Assembly (NCBI GenBank): GCA_023265155.1 | Contig: JAHFUL010000002.1 | Location: 36,188-80,732 of the forward strand | Length of the DNA stretch: 44,545 bases | Direction of reading: 5' to 3' | Origin: Acidobacteriota bacterium | Lineage (GTDB): Bacteria > Acidobacteriota > Vicinamibacteria > Vicinamibacterales > CAVVIG01 | In this document: positions 26,644-37,180 of the stretch, piece after piece | Position numbering within the stretch: position 1 is the first letter of the stretch | Layout: each line of letters begins with the position of its first letter | Translations under genes and position numbers: made by a program | Notes under the pieces: generated by a model | Database searches by the model: none | What the model was told of the DNA's origin: nothing | What the model saw: the letters and a program-made list of their open reading frames with translations, nothing else

Positions 26644-27384
26644 CTGAGCCGCCTGGTTGGCGACGCGGGCGGCGGCCGCCGCAATCTTTTCGGGATCCCC
26701 CAGGTAGTAGTGTTGGCCCGGCCTGAGGTCTGCGTCCAGCTCGTAGACGAGCGGACTCCCCGTCGGGATATTCAGCTCGACGATCTCGGCATCTGAGACG
26801 CCGTCGAGGTACTTGACCAGCGCGCGCAGGCTGTTGCCGTGCGCGGTGATGAGGACGCGTTGGCCGGTCTTGATGGCCGGAGCAATCGTGTCGTGCCAGC
26901 AGGGCAGAAAGCGCTCGACGGTGTCCTTGAGCGATTCGGCGCGCGGCAGATCCTTGGGGTCGATCGCAACGTAACGCGGATCGCGCGACGGGTGACGCGG
27001 GTCATCCTCGTCGAGCGGCGGCGGCGGAATGTCATAGCTTCGCCGCCAGGTCTTGACTTGCTCTTCACCGTGCTTCGCCGTGGTCTCGGCCTTGTTGAGA
27101 CCTTGAAGCGCGCCGTAGTGGCGCTCGTTGAGCCGCCAGTTCTTCGTGACCGGAATCCACAGGAGATCGAGTACGTCGAGAGCGATGTCCTGGGTTTTGA
27201 TCGCGCGCTTGAGGACCGAGGTGAAGGCCACGTCGAACACGTAGCCGCCTTCCTTGAGCAGTCGTCCCGCCTCGCGCGCCTCTTCGCGGCCGCGCTCGGA
27301 CAAATCGACGTCTTTCCAGCCGGTGAACCGGTTTTCCCTGTTCCAGCTGCTTTCGCCGTGCCGCAGGAGCACGAGTCGGTGCAT
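26638..27384 (-). CDS. gpmA: 2,3-bisphosphoglycerate-dependent phosphoglycerate mutase
   Basis: Interconverts 3- and 2-phosphoglycerate in glycolysis and gluconeogenesis. 248 residues, the usual dPGM length. The phospho-acceptor His is H9 in [12 protein letters not shown], followed by [30 protein letters not shown] carries the catalytic Glu, and [14 protein letters not shown] the second His. AGAGGA sits a few bases before the ATG at 27384; upstream in-frame sequence lies in the enolase gene. It follows the enolase gene on the same strand, with a repeat-filled 92-base gap between. Enolase uses its product. Confidence 0.96.
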   Translation of the reverse strand: MHRLVLLRHGESSWNRENRFTGWKDVDLSERGREEAREAGRLLKEGGYVFDVAFTSVLKRAIKTQDIALDVLDLLWIPVTKNWRLNERHYGALQGLNKAETTAKHGEEQVKTWRRSYDIPPPPLDEDDPRHPSRDPRYVAIDPKDLPRAESLKDTVERFLPCWHDTIAPAIKTGQRVLITAHGNSLRALVKYLDGVSDAEIVELNIPTGSPLVYELDADLRPGQHYYLGDPEKIAAAAARVANQAAQK

Positions 27385-27410
27385 GGCGGTCCTCTGAGTC
27401 GCGACGTGGT

Positions 27411-27427
27411 GTCCGCCTTCAGCGGAC
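27411..27427. repeat. GTCCGC-CTTCA-GCGGAC hairpin
   Basis: Perfect 6-bp stem in the eno-gpmA gap, same GTCCG-type family as the palindromes at 26569 and 27458. A further imperfect pair (27433-27451, GTCCGGCC/GGCGGAC) lies between. Confidence 0.8.
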
Positions 27428-27457
27428 GTGCGGTCCGGCCAAACAGGCGGACGTGCG

Positions 27458-27475
27458 GTCCGGCTGAAGCCGGAC
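27458..27475. repeat. GTCCGGC-TGAA-GCCGGAC hairpin at the enolase stop
   Basis: Perfect 7-bp stem. On the minus strand the element reads GTAGTGTCCGGCTTCAGCC and its first TAG is the enolase stop codon. It is an inverted near-copy of the element at 26565-26586. Confidence 0.9.
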
Positions 27476-27476
27476 A

Positions 27477-28871
<1,395 letters not shown>

Positions 28872-28890
28872 TCACGACGAACGCTCCCGG

Positions 28891-30180
28891 TCACCCACCG
28901 CCGCCGCGCTTGTCGGCGTTGATCTCGTACTGCAGTATCTGGGGGTCGAGCGAGGCGATCAGTGGGTTGTCATCCGGCGTGACAACCACGATGCCCGAGT
29001 CGGTGACGGTGTGACGCTTCCGATCCTCATCGGGGTCGTAACCGATGAGGGCGCCGCGCGGGATGAGCACGTCGCGGTCGATGATGGCGCGGCGAATCTT
29101 GGCGTGGCGGCCAATGCGGACGCCCGGCATCAGGATGCATCGCTCGATGTGGCAAAAGCTGTGCACGCGGACATTGGGACAGAGGACACTGCCCGAGACG
29201 GTACTGCCCGAGACGATGCACCCGGGTGAAATCAGCGAGTCGAGCGCCTGGCCGAAACGCTGGCCCGTTTCGGCAAACACGAACTTGGCCGGCGGGGCCT
29301 GCGGCTGGTACGTGCGCAACGGCCATTCCGGATCGTACAGGTTGAACTCAGGGCTCACCTGACACAGATCCATGTTGGCGTCGAAGTACGCATCGAGGGT
29401 GCCGATGTCGCGCCAGTATTTCGATGCTTTCTTGTTCTCGTCGTAAAAGCGGTACGCGTACAGGGGCTCGCGATGAATCAGCGCCGGAATGATGTCCTTG
29501 CCGAAATCGTGCGTGGTGGACTCGGTGGCGTCGGCCTCGAGCGCGTGAACCAGGACGTCCGTGTCGAAGATGTACACGCCCATCGATGCGAGTGCGAGCT
29601 CCGGGGAGCCCGGAATCGGACTTGGCGTCTGCGGCTTCTCCTGAAAGCCGGTGACGCGCTCCTGCTCTTCGATCGCCACGATGCCGAATCGGCTCGCCTC
29701 CGCGAGAGGGACTTCGATCGCCGCGAGCGTCACCGCCGCCCCGCGCTCCTGATGGAACCTCAACATCCGCGAGTAGTCCATCTTGTACACGTGATCCCCC
29801 GACAGGATGATCAGGTAGCGCGAGTTCTCGCGGAGGATGGAGTACAGATTCTGGTACACCGCGTCCGCCGTGCCCTGGTACCAGTGCTCACTGACGCGTT
29901 TCTGCGGGGGAAGGATCTCCACGAACTCGCCGAGCTCCTCGGAGACCACGTTCCAGCCCATCCGGACATGCCGGTTGAGGGACAGCGACTTGTATTGCGT
30001 CGCGATGAAGACGCGCCGCAGGCCCGAGTTGATGCAGTTGCTCAGGACGAAATCGATGATGCGATACGGCCCGCCAAAGAACACGGCCGGCTTGGCCCGA
30101 TCCTTCGTCAGCGGATACAGGCGCTCGCCGGCACCGCCGGCGAGGACGATGGCGAGACTGTCGTCGAGGAGGGCCGACAC
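28891..30180 (-). CDS. glgC: Glucose-1-phosphate adenylyltransferase
   Basis: Makes ADP-glucose, the committed step of glycogen synthesis. 429 residues from a GTG two bases after the cyclase gene stop. The N-terminal nucleotidyltransferase fold shows VLAGGAGERLYPLTKDRAKP (product/allosteric loop), GPYRIIDFVLSNCINSG, the catalytic Asp in ILSGDHVYKMDYSRML, and SMGVYIFDTDVL with the glucose-1-P region near it. A C-terminal left-handed beta helix has SLISPGCIVSGSTVSGSVLCPNV-type hexapeptide repeats. The regulatory Arg/Lys residues of the family lie in the N-terminal loop. No glycogen synthase gene is present in the window. Confidence 0.96.
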   Translation of the reverse strand: MSALLDDSLAIVLAGGAGERLYPLTKDRAKPAVFFGGPYRIIDFVLSNCINSGLRRVFIATQYKSLSLNRHVRMGWNVVSEELGEFVEILPPQKRVSEHWYQGTADAVYQNLYSILRENSRYLIILSGDHVYKMDYSRMLRFHQERGAAVTLAAIEVPLAEASRFGIVAIEEQERVTGFQEKPQTPSPIPGSPELALASMGVYIFDTDVLVHALEADATESTTHDFGKDIIPALIHREPLYAYRFYDENKKASKYWRDIGTLDAYFDANMDLCQVSPEFNLYDPEWPLRTYQPQAPPAKFVFAETGQRFGQALDSLISPGCIVSGSTVSGSVLCPNVRVHSFCHIERCILMPGVRIGRHAKIRRAIIDRDVLIPRGALIGYDPDEDRKRHTVTDSGIVVVTPDDNPLIASLDPQILQYEINADKRGGGG

Positions 30181-30182
30181 GC

Positions 30183-30809
30183 TCAGCTCCGCCGGAGGAT
30201 GACGCGCGCCGGCGCGCCGTCCGCGCCGACGATGCGCAAGGGGAGACAGAACATGTCATAGATTCCGGGCTCGACGTCGCGGAGATTCAGTCCTTCAATC
30301 ACGATCGTGCCGCCGCCGAGCAGAATATGGTGAGCGGGCGCGCCCGGCTTCTTGAATTCCTCGACCGACAGATAATCCACACCGACGACCTTCACGCCGT
30401 GATCGACCAGGTAACGGGCTGCCGCCTCGGTGATGCCGAGGTAGTCCGTGCGGAATTCAGATGATCCCCAGAGGTGGGAGTTGTGGGTCTTGAAGAGCAC
30501 GCGGAGATCCTCGGAGAGGTCGAGGGCTGCGAGATCGCCGGGGGCGATGGCTTTCCGGTTCAGCAGTTCGACGACGCGGGTTCGACCGAGGAGCAGCTCG
30601 AGCGCCAGCGACTCGACCCCGGGTCCGTCGTCGAAGAAGTGGCGGGGAGCGTCCACGTGCGTGCCGGTGTGCGCGCTCAAATGAAGCGTCGACACGTTAG
30701 AGCTGTCGCCACGGGCGATCCGCTTGATCGGCTCGACGTTGAAAGGCGTGTTCCCGGGGTAGACCGGAAGGTTCGCGTCGAGCGGCACCGTGACGTCGAT
30801 GAGCTTCAT
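30183..30809 (-). CDS. Cyclase/arylformamidase family metal hydrolase
   Basis: 208-residue protein of the cyclase (kynurenine formamidase-like) superfamily. The metal-binding signature HTGTHVDAPRHF is intact, and the N-terminal LIDVTVPLDANLPVYPGNTP is typical. Further motifs are GVDYLSVEEF and HHILLGGGTIVIEGLNL. The family hydrolyses N-formylkynurenine or other amides and lactones; no tryptophan-degradation genes are nearby, so the substrate is open. I chose ATG 30809; a longer frame to 30863 adds unrelated residues. A TATCAT -10-like hexamer lies 18 bases upstream. glgC starts two bases after its stop, so they are co-transcribed. Confidence 0.88.
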   Translation of the reverse strand: MKLIDVTVPLDANLPVYPGNTPFNVEPIKRIARGDSSNVSTLHLSAHTGTHVDAPRHFFDDGPGVESLALELLLGRTRVVELLNRKAIAPGDLAALDLSEDLRVLFKTHNSHLWGSSEFRTDYLGITEAAARYLVDHGVKVVGVDYLSVEEFKKPGAPAHHILLGGGTIVIEGLNLRDVEPGIYDMFCLPLRIVGADGAPARVILRRS

Positions 30810-30909
30810 GGCACGAACCGGCTGGCGATGATAGCACGCACGCGAGAACCCGCCCGGGGACACGCCACGGCCCCGAAGGAACCGACTGAAGTGCTGATGC
30901 TAGAACGGT

Positions 30910-30938
30910 TTGACATGGCGGGATCGGCCGCCTATGAT
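30910..30938 (+). promoter_or_regulatory. Consensus sigma-70 promoter
   Basis: TTGACA (30910-30915), a 17-base spacer and TATGAT (30933-30938). It is the best promoter match in the window. Transcription would start near 30945, giving a ~38-base leader with GGAG before the ATG at 30983. Confidence 0.85.
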
Positions 30939-30982
30939 GAGCTGTTTAAATATCGTTTTTCTGTTACGCTGGAGACGATTTT

Positions 30983-32086
30983 ATGGTCATTGCGCGACGC
31001 GCGTTGGTTCTCGCTTCCATCGTGGCTCTCCTTGGTTCCGCGACGCTCGCGGCGCAGCGAGGCAACACAGCCCAGGGAGGCGGCCGGGGAGGACGTGGGG
31101 GCGGCGGTCTCACAGAAGCCCAGCGAAAAGCCATCCAGGCGATTACCGCGCTGGCTGACGACGCGGCGGCGGGACGTCCCGCACCAAACGATATGTCACT
31201 GGCGTGGGTCCACGACGATGTGCTGAAGGTGGCGCAGGAGGGGCAGGCGTTCGTGCCCTTCATCGTCACGATCGACCCCTCCAAGGTGGCTCCTGGCCCC
31301 GTGTCGGTTTACTGGCGCGTTGTGTCGAAGAACGCGCCTCCTGCGCCCCCTCCGTCAAGCGACAAGGACAAGAAGAACGACAAGAAAGCGCCGACGCCCC
31401 CGCCGTCCTTTGCATACGAGGCGCTCACCTCGGCGACCGTTGCTGCCGGACAGCAGCCGATGCGCATCAGCCGCTCGTTCACAACTCTATCGGGCAACTA
31501 CGACGTGTACGTCGTGGTGAAGGAAGGTTTGCCGACGGGAGACAACAAGAAGCCCGACAAGAATGCCCCGGCGCCGAAAGCCTCGGTCATCAGGCAGCCG
31601 ATCACGGTCCCGGATTTGTGGAATGGCGAGCTCAACACGAGCTCGGTCATCATTGCCGAGAAACTCGAGCCGCTGCCGGCGCCGTTGTCCGCGCAGGAAA
31701 AGATCAACCGCCCGTACGCGCTCGGCGGGATCGAGATCATTCCGTACACACGGACGAAATTCGTCAAGAAAGAAGAGCTCGACGCGTTCATCCTGATCTA
31801 CAACGCCAAGACCGACGCGGCCAGCCAGCCGGACGTGAAGGTCGAGTTCAACTTCTACTCGAAGCAGGCCGGCGGCGAGAAGTTCTTCAACAGCACGCTT
31901 CCGGCGAACCTGAATGGCCAGACCCTGTCGGCCCAGGACTTGGCCGCCGGGCAGTTGCAGGCGGGACAGGCCGTCCCGCTGGCGAGCTTCCCGGAGGGTG
32001 ACTACCGTCTGGAAATCAAGGTGACCGACAACGTCGCGAAGAAAGAACTGAAGCGCGACGTGAACTTCTCGGTGACCGGTTCGTAG
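30983..32086 (+). CDS. Secreted protein of unknown function
   Basis: 367 residues with a signal peptide (residues 1-24, cut near LAAQRG). A Gly/Arg-rich stretch (GGGRGGRGGGG) and a short helix (LTEAQRKAIQAITALADDAA) follow. The rest appears to be two or three beta domains: SLAWVHDDVLKVAQEGQAF to VSVYWRVV; a Lys/Pro-rich spacer (KDKKNDKKAPTPPP); FAYEALTSATVAAGQQPMRI; and a C-terminal domain ending DYRLEIKVTDNVAKKELKRD. The C-terminal part recalls the bacterial Ig-like region in acidobacterial GWxTD-type proteins, but I cannot assign a family. It starts an operon with the outer-membrane protein gene 27 bases downstream and has a consensus promoter. Confidence 0.7.
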   Translation: MVIARRALVLASIVALLGSATLAAQRGNTAQGGGRGGRGGGGLTEAQRKAIQAITALADDAAAGRPAPNDMSLAWVHDDVLKVAQEGQAFVPFIVTIDPSKVAPGPVSVYWRVVSKNAPPAPPPSSDKDKKNDKKAPTPPPSFAYEALTSATVAAGQQPMRISRSFTTLSGNYDVYVVVKEGLPTGDNKKPDKNAPAPKASVIRQPITVPDLWNGELNTSSVIIAEKLEPLPAPLSAQEKINRPYALGGIEIIPYTRTKFVKKEELDAFILIYNAKTDAASQPDVKVEFNFYSKQAGGEKFFNSTLPANLNGQTLSAQDLAAGQLQAGQAVPLASFPEGDYRLEIKVTDNVAKKELKRDVNFSVTGS

Positions 32087-32113
32087 CCGTAACCCCGCCG
32101 AGGCGAGTGAACG

Positions 32114-34051
32114 ATGAGAAGCACCATCAGACTGACAGCGGCGGCGGTCGGCGGGTTGGTGCTTCTGGGAACGTCCGCGATCGTGAGCGCGCAGGGCACC
32201 GGAGTGCGGGTGCAGCCTGTCAGCTGGACGGCTCCGATCGCTCCGATCACTCCGGGTTCCATCGAGGGCGTGGTGAGCGATGAGAAGGGCTCGCCGATTG
32301 CCAGAGCATTGGTGTCGGCTCTGGGCACCACGACCACATTCACGACCACCGATCAGAAGGGCCGATTCGAGCTGCGGTCTCTTCCGCCCGGCCGGTATTT
32401 CGTCCACGCGCGTCTGAGTGGATACGCCGCGGCGCGACCGCAGCTGGTCGAAGTTCACGCCAGCTCCCGTGCCGCGACGTCGATCGCGCTCCGTCGCGCT
32501 GATGTGGCCTCGGCGCCCGTTCTGGCCGCCGGCCTGGGGGCCAAGCCGACGAGTCCTGATCCCACCGATACCGACGCGTCCAATCCTTCCAACGATCGGG
32601 CTCCCGACACCGTCGCCGATCCGGATGAAACGGCCTGGAGGCTCAACCACGGGCGGAAAACCATCTTGAAAGACGCGTCGTATTTCGACGGACTTTTCGC
32701 GAGCGGAGCCCCCGCCACTGTTCTGAACCCTCTCGACTATGCTGCCCGGGCGGCTGGCTCGTCCTTGCGGCTGGCGTCGAGCTTCATCAGCGACACACCG
32801 TTCTCCGGTCAGGTCAACCTCCTGACGAGCGGTTCGTTCGAGGCGCCACGAGAGCTCTTTTCCCCGGGCACGGTTTCGCGCGGCATCGCGTATGTCAGCC
32901 TGTCAGCGCCGGCCGGTTCACAGGCGGACTGGACCGTCCGCGGCGCCTTGACCCAGGCAGACATCTCTTCCTGGATTGTTGCCGGGTCGTACGAGACCCG
33001 CGCGACGGCTCACCAGCAGCGTGGGTTCGGCCTTTCGTACAGCACCCAGCGCTACGACGGCGGCAATCCCCTGGCGCTTCGCGAAGTCACCGACGGGAGC
33101 CGCAACGTCGGCGAGATCTACGGGTTCGAGACGCTTACGCTGATGCCGGCGATGTCACTGACCTACGGCGGACGGTATGCGCAGTACGACTATCTCGAAG
33201 GCCGCAACCTGATCAGCCCAAGGGTCGAACTGGTCCTGACCCCCGGCGAGAACGTGCGCATCAACGGAGAATTGTCGCGACGGGCGCTCGCCCCTGGGGC
33301 CGAAGAGTTCCTGCCACCCGGCGACTCTGGGATCTGGCTCCCGCCGCAGCGGACGTTTTCGGCGCTCGAGCCGGGCCGCCCGCTGCAAGCCGAGCAGACC
33401 CTGAACGCCGCCGTTGGTGTCGAACGCGATTTCGGCGCGTCCACCCTCTCCTTCCGGGCGTTTCACCAACGCGTGAGCGATCAGCTGATGACGCTGTTCG
33501 GCGCCGAGATGCCGGATCAGCCGAGCGCCAAGCTTGGACACTACTTCGTCGGCAGCGCGGGGGACGCGAAGGCCACCGGCGGTTCGGCCACATTCGAGAC
33601 CGCCCTGTCCAAGCGGGTTCGCGGGTCCGTCGAGTACTCGCTCACGAACGCGCGGCTCAGACCCGTCGGCGACCTGAAATACATCATCTTGATGGCGCCC
33701 TCTGCCGTGCGCCCGGAAGCCGAACAAATCCACGATGTTGTGGCGTCCATCGAAACGAGCGTGCCCGAGACCGCCACGAGAATCCTGATGCTCTATCGCA
33801 TCGGCAACGGGTTCGCCCACGGATCGCAGGTGTCCACCGGCACAACCACGAAGCGCGCGCTGGACTCCCGCTTCGACCTGCAGGTCCGCCAGTCGCTGCC
33901 ATTCATGGATTTCCGGACGGCTCGGTGGGAGATGCTCCTCGCGGTCCGCAATTTCTTCCGCGAAACAACGGCCGACCAGTCCATCTACGATGAGCTGCTC
34001 GTCATTCGGCCGCCGAAGCGCATCGTCGGCGGTATCACGATGCTTTTCTAG
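32114..34051 (+). CDS. Outer-membrane beta-barrel protein with carboxypeptidase-regulatory-like domain
   Basis: 645 residues. Signal peptide at 1-26 (ending IVSAQG). Residues about 45-125 form a carboxypeptidase regulatory-like (transthyretin-type) domain: GSIEGVVSDEKGSPIARALV, KGRFELRSLPPGRYFVHARL. A ~70-residue Asp/Pro/Thr linker is followed by alternating polar/hydrophobic strands to the end, e.g. SLTYGGRYAQYDYLEGRNL and VELVLTPGENVRINGEL. The terminal residue is Phe (GGITMLF), as in outer-membrane barrels. The TonB plug domain is not evident, so this is related to acidobacterial TonB-dependent-receptor-like proteins but may not be a TonB receptor. Confidence 0.8.
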   Translation: MRSTIRLTAAAVGGLVLLGTSAIVSAQGTGVRVQPVSWTAPIAPITPGSIEGVVSDEKGSPIARALVSALGTTTTFTTTDQKGRFELRSLPPGRYFVHARLSGYAAARPQLVEVHASSRAATSIALRRADVASAPVLAAGLGAKPTSPDPTDTDASNPSNDRAPDTVADPDETAWRLNHGRKTILKDASYFDGLFASGAPATVLNPLDYAARAAGSSLRLASSFISDTPFSGQVNLLTSGSFEAPRELFSPGTVSRGIAYVSLSAPAGSQADWTVRGALTQADISSWIVAGSYETRATAHQQRGFGLSYSTQRYDGGNPLALREVTDGSRNVGEIYGFETLTLMPAMSLTYGGRYAQYDYLEGRNLISPRVELVLTPGENVRINGELSRRALAPGAEEFLPPGDSGIWLPPQRTFSALEPGRPLQAEQTLNAAVGVERDFGASTLSFRAFHQRVSDQLMTLFGAEMPDQPSAKLGHYFVGSAGDAKATGGSATFETALSKRVRGSVEYSLTNARLRPVGDLKYIILMAPSAVRPEAEQIHDVVASIETSVPETATRILMLYRIGNGFAHGSQVSTGTTTKRALDSRFDLQVRQSLPFMDFRTARWEMLLAVRNFFRETTADQSIYDELLVIRPPKRIVGGITMLF

Positions 34052-34097
34052 ATATTGTTCCCCTCCACGGCCCGATTGGATCCAAACTATTGAATGA

Positions 34098-34121
34098 GTG
34101 AATCCAGTCAACTGGATTCAC
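34098..34121. promoter_or_regulatory. Perfect inverted repeat GTGAATCCAGT-CA-ACTGGATTCAC
   Basis: 11-base arms with a 2-base centre, between the barrel protein stop and the histidine kinase start. A T-run (TTTTTTG) lies about 15 bases after it. It may be a terminator for the upstream operon or an operator for the kinase genes; the perfect symmetry and tiny centre fit an operator somewhat better. Confidence 0.6.
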
Positions 34122-34165
34122 TGTCGTTTCCCTACGTTTTTTGTTAGCGCCGTGCGGCGTCTCGC

Positions 34166-37100
34166 GTGGCCGGGCTCACAATGTCTAACGTGGCGGTGTC
34201 TCCCTCAAACCGCGGCCTTCGGGACGACTCAGACTCCTTGGTGCGCTCCGAGCCTGTCGACAGGTCTGCATTGATGGCCACGAAGGAGACCCGATGGTTC
34301 GCATGGGGCCGCTCCGTTCTGGCGGTCGCGCTGGTTCTGGTTCTGCTGGGGCTAGGAATCTCGAACATCGCCCTTCGTGCACGCTGGCATCCGGTCGAGG
34401 ACGGGGTGCTTTGGGGTGCGCGGACAGAGGGCGTGACGGCTGTCGAGGTCGCGCCGGCCTCCGGAGGTGCCGCCGCCGGCATCCAACGAGGCGACGTGCT
34501 GCTCGCTGTCGACAGCGTGCCGGTGCGCACCCCCGACGAGGTACTGGACTATCAACGGCACGCTGACCCGGGCCGTCCACTCACCTACACCCTCGCCCGA
34601 CTTGGCGACCAGAGGGTTCTCGACGTTTCTCTTGCGAGCGCGCCGAGACTCGGATCGCTGTATTACGTGCTCGCAACGGTCGGTCTCTTCACGCTGTTGG
34701 TCGGTGCGTCGGTCCGCCTGCGCCGGCCGCGCGACCAGGCGACGCTCCATTTCTTCTGGCTGTGCGTCGCCTTCTTTGGCACGTTCACGTTCTCGTTCAA
34801 TGGACCGCTCGATCGACTGGACTGGGTGTTCTACTGGGGCGATGCCATTGCCACGGTCATGCTGCCTCCGCTGCTGCTGCACTTTACGCTGGGGTTCCCT
34901 CAGCGCCCGTCCGCGCTCGATCGGTCCCGGTGGTCGCCGGTGTTATTGCCGATTTACCTGCCCGCGCTTCTCATCGCCGTCGCGCGGATCGTCGCCGTGT
35001 CGCGCGCCGCGGCAGATGGGCCGGCGTTTTCGCGGACGCTCGGCCTGCTCGACCGGGCAGAGCCGCTGTATCTGTTCACGTGCGCGATGGCCGCCGTCCT
35101 TGTTCTCGCCCGCGCGTCCGAAGAGATCGAGTCGCTGACGGGACGGCGCCAATTGCGATGGATCGCCTGCGGCACCGTGCTCGGTGTGGGTCCGTTCGCG
35201 TTGGGATACGCGCTCCCATGGGCGCTCGGTTCCGACCCGCCGTTCGGGCTGCAGCTCACGGCCATTCCGCTCTGCCTCGTGCCCCTCACCTTCGCGTCGG
35301 CGATCGTGCGCTATCGCCTGCGCGACGTGGAAGTGATCGTGAAGCGCGGCCTCGGTTATGCGGCGTTCCTGGGCGCGACGGCCGGGTTGTTTTTTGCCCT
35401 TCGCAGAACCGTGGGCTTCACCTTCGGCAACGACGCGGACGCGCACAACTGGGTCGTGGCATTTCTGGCGACCATTGTCGTGGTCCTATTGGCGCAGCCC
35501 GTCAAGGCGGCCGTCCAGACCGCGCTCGACCGCGCCTTCTATCGCGATCGCTACGATTACCGGCGTGCGCTCGTGGCGTTTGCGCGCGACCTCAACAGCG
35601 ATCTCGACATCAATCGGCTGAGCCAGCGCCTCGTGGATCGGATCGTCGAAACGCTGGTGCTCGATCGGATGGCGCTGATGCTCGCCGACGACCGCCACGG
35701 CAACTTCCGCGCGGTCGATGATTACGGGTTCGCCGGCGTCGTCCCGGCGCTCGAGCGCGGGTCGTCCTTCACGGCACGTCTCGACACCGGGCACATTGTG
35801 GCGCTCGACGGGTCGGATCCCATTGCGGTCGCCAGGTTCTCGGCGGAGGACGTTGAGTTCTGGCGCGATCAGGGGATCTACTACTTCGTGCCCTGCATTC
35901 ATGAAGGGGCGGCGATCGCCGTGATGGCGCTCGGACGAGAGGAAACCGATGAGCCCTTCAACAGCGAGGACCTCGCCCTCCTGGTGGCTGTCGCCGGCCA
36001 GGTGGCGACGGCCATCGAGAACGGGCGGTTGTACCGGCAGCTTCATGTGAAGGCCGAGGAGCTCGGCCGCCTCCGAGAGTTCAACGAGAACATTCTCGAG
36101 TCGCTCGAGGATGGTCTGATCGTGTTCGATGAGGACGAGCGAGTCGTCCGCTGGAATCGTGCCCTCGAGCACTTTTACGGCATCAGGCAGGCAGACGCGA
36201 TGGGCCGGACGCTGGAGGAGCTGTTCGACGTCCCCTTCGTCGAAGCGCTCCGCGCCGCTCGTCGAGAGAATCCGCTCGGCGCCAGGCTCTTCAAGGTGCC
36301 GCTGACCGCGCGGCGGCCGCGCCCCGAAGCCGGCGCGTCGGCCTCCGACCCGCTGCGGCTGCTGGTGAATGCGACGGTCGTTCCGCTTCGAGGCGGCGCG
36401 AATCCGGAGGCGGTTGCTGGAACGATTCTCCTCCTGGAAGACCTCACCGATCGCGTGCGGCTGGAAGAGCAGCTGCAGATTTCCGAGAAGATGGCGTCGA
36501 TCGGTTTGCTGGCTGCCGGCGTCGCGCACGAGGTCAACACGCCGCTGACGGGCATCTCGAGTTTCACGCAGATGCTGCTCGAAGGCGCCGTTCCGGGCGA
36601 TCCCAGGACGATCCTGCTCGAGAAGATCGAGCGGCAGACCTTCCGCGCGGCCAGGATCGTGAACGGCCTCCTCACGCTGTCGCGTCCGGGCACCGCCGGC
36701 AGCGAGCGGACGAATGTCGACCTCAACGACGTGATCACCGATGTCTTCTCGCTGCTCGAGCATCAGTTCACGGCCGGCAAGATCAAAGTACGCCGCGAGC
36801 TGTCACCGGATCGGGTGGACGTCCTCGGCATCGAGCACCAGCTTCAGCAGGTGTTTCTCAATCTGTTTCTCAACGCACGCGACGCGATGCCGCGCGGCGG
36901 CTGGCTCACGGTGACGACGCGGGCCGAGGGGGATCAGTTCATCGCCGAGGTGTCGGATACGGGCTCGGGAATTCCACCGGAGCACCTGGCGAGGATCTAC
37001 GATCCATTTTTCACGACGAAGGCGATCGGCCGTGGCACGGGCCTCGGCCTCTCGATTTCGTACGGCATCGTGCATGAGCACGGCGGGTCGATTCGCTGCG

Positions 37101-37180
37101 ACAGTGGCGTGGGGCAGGGAACCCGATTCACAGTGATGCTGCCGGCAGCGCGGACCGTCGCGCGCAGCGCGGCGCAGTGA
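34166..37180 (+). CDS. Membrane histidine kinase with PDZ, GAF and PAS domains
   Basis: Sensor kinase, up to 1004 residues. Starts: GTG 34166, ATG 34181 or ATG 34274, the last only 12 residues before the first membrane helix (about 49-66). A PDZ domain follows (74-155; AVEVAPASGGAAAGIQRGDV, LLAVDSVPVRTPDEVLDY), probably periplasmic, then about seven membrane helices (161-415). Cytoplasmic domains are GAF (about 470-625), PAS (650-770, NENILESLEDGLIVFDED), HisKA with H788 in GVAHEVNTPLTGISSF, and HATPase with NLFLNARDAMP, DTGSGIPP and GTGLGLSISYG. The stop overlaps the response regulator start (GTGA), so they form one two-component system. Signal unknown; the PDZ suggests sensing of a peptide or envelope protein end. 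Confidence 0.92.
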   Translation: MAGLTMSNVAVSPSNRGLRDDSDSLVRSEPVDRSALMATKETRWFAWGRSVLAVALVLVLLGLGISNIALRARWHPVEDGVLWGARTEGVTAVEVAPASGGAAAGIQRGDVLLAVDSVPVRTPDEVLDYQRHADPGRPLTYTLARLGDQRVLDVSLASAPRLGSLYYVLATVGLFTLLVGASVRLRRPRDQATLHFFWLCVAFFGTFTFSFNGPLDRLDWVFYWGDAIATVMLPPLLLHFTLGFPQRPSALDRSRWSPVLLPIYLPALLIAVARIVAVSRAAADGPAFSRTLGLLDRAEPLYLFTCAMAAVLVLARASEEIESLTGRRQLRWIACGTVLGVGPFALGYALPWALGSDPPFGLQLTAIPLCLVPLTFASAIVRYRLRDVEVIVKRGLGYAAFLGATAGLFFALRRTVGFTFGNDADAHNWVVAFLATIVVVLLAQPVKAAVQTALDRAFYRDRYDYRRALVAFARDLNSDLDINRLSQRLVDRIVETLVLDRMALMLADDRHGNFRAVDDYGFAGVVPALERGSSFTARLDTGHIVALDGSDPIAVARFSAEDVEFWRDQGIYYFVPCIHEGAAIAVMALGREETDEPFNSEDLALLVAVAGQVATAIENGRLYRQLHVKAEELGRLREFNENILESLEDGLIVFDEDERVVRWNRALEHFYGIRQADAMGRTLEELFDVPFVEALRAARRENPLGARLFKVPLTARRPRPEAGASASDPLRLLVNATVVPLRGGANPEAVAGTILLLEDLTDRVRLEEQLQISEKMASIGLLAAGVAHEVNTPLTGISSFTQMLLEGAVPGDPRTILLEKIERQTFRAARIVNGLLTLSRPGTAGSERTNVDLNDVITDVFSLLEHQFTAGKIKVRRELSPDRVDVLGIEHQLQQVFLNLFLNARDAMPRGGWLTVTTRAEGDQFIAEVSDTGSGIPPEHLARIYDPFFTTKAIGRGTGLGLSISYGIVHEHGGSIRCDSGVGQGTRFTVMLPAARTVARSAAQ

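Noticed and set aside
34052-34273. Sigma-54 promoter as a target of the neighbouring NtrC-type regulator
   Set aside because: No TGGCAC-N5-TTGC-like element was found here or in the other gaps I checked; near matches (e.g. at 8779 and 22733) lack the GC half.
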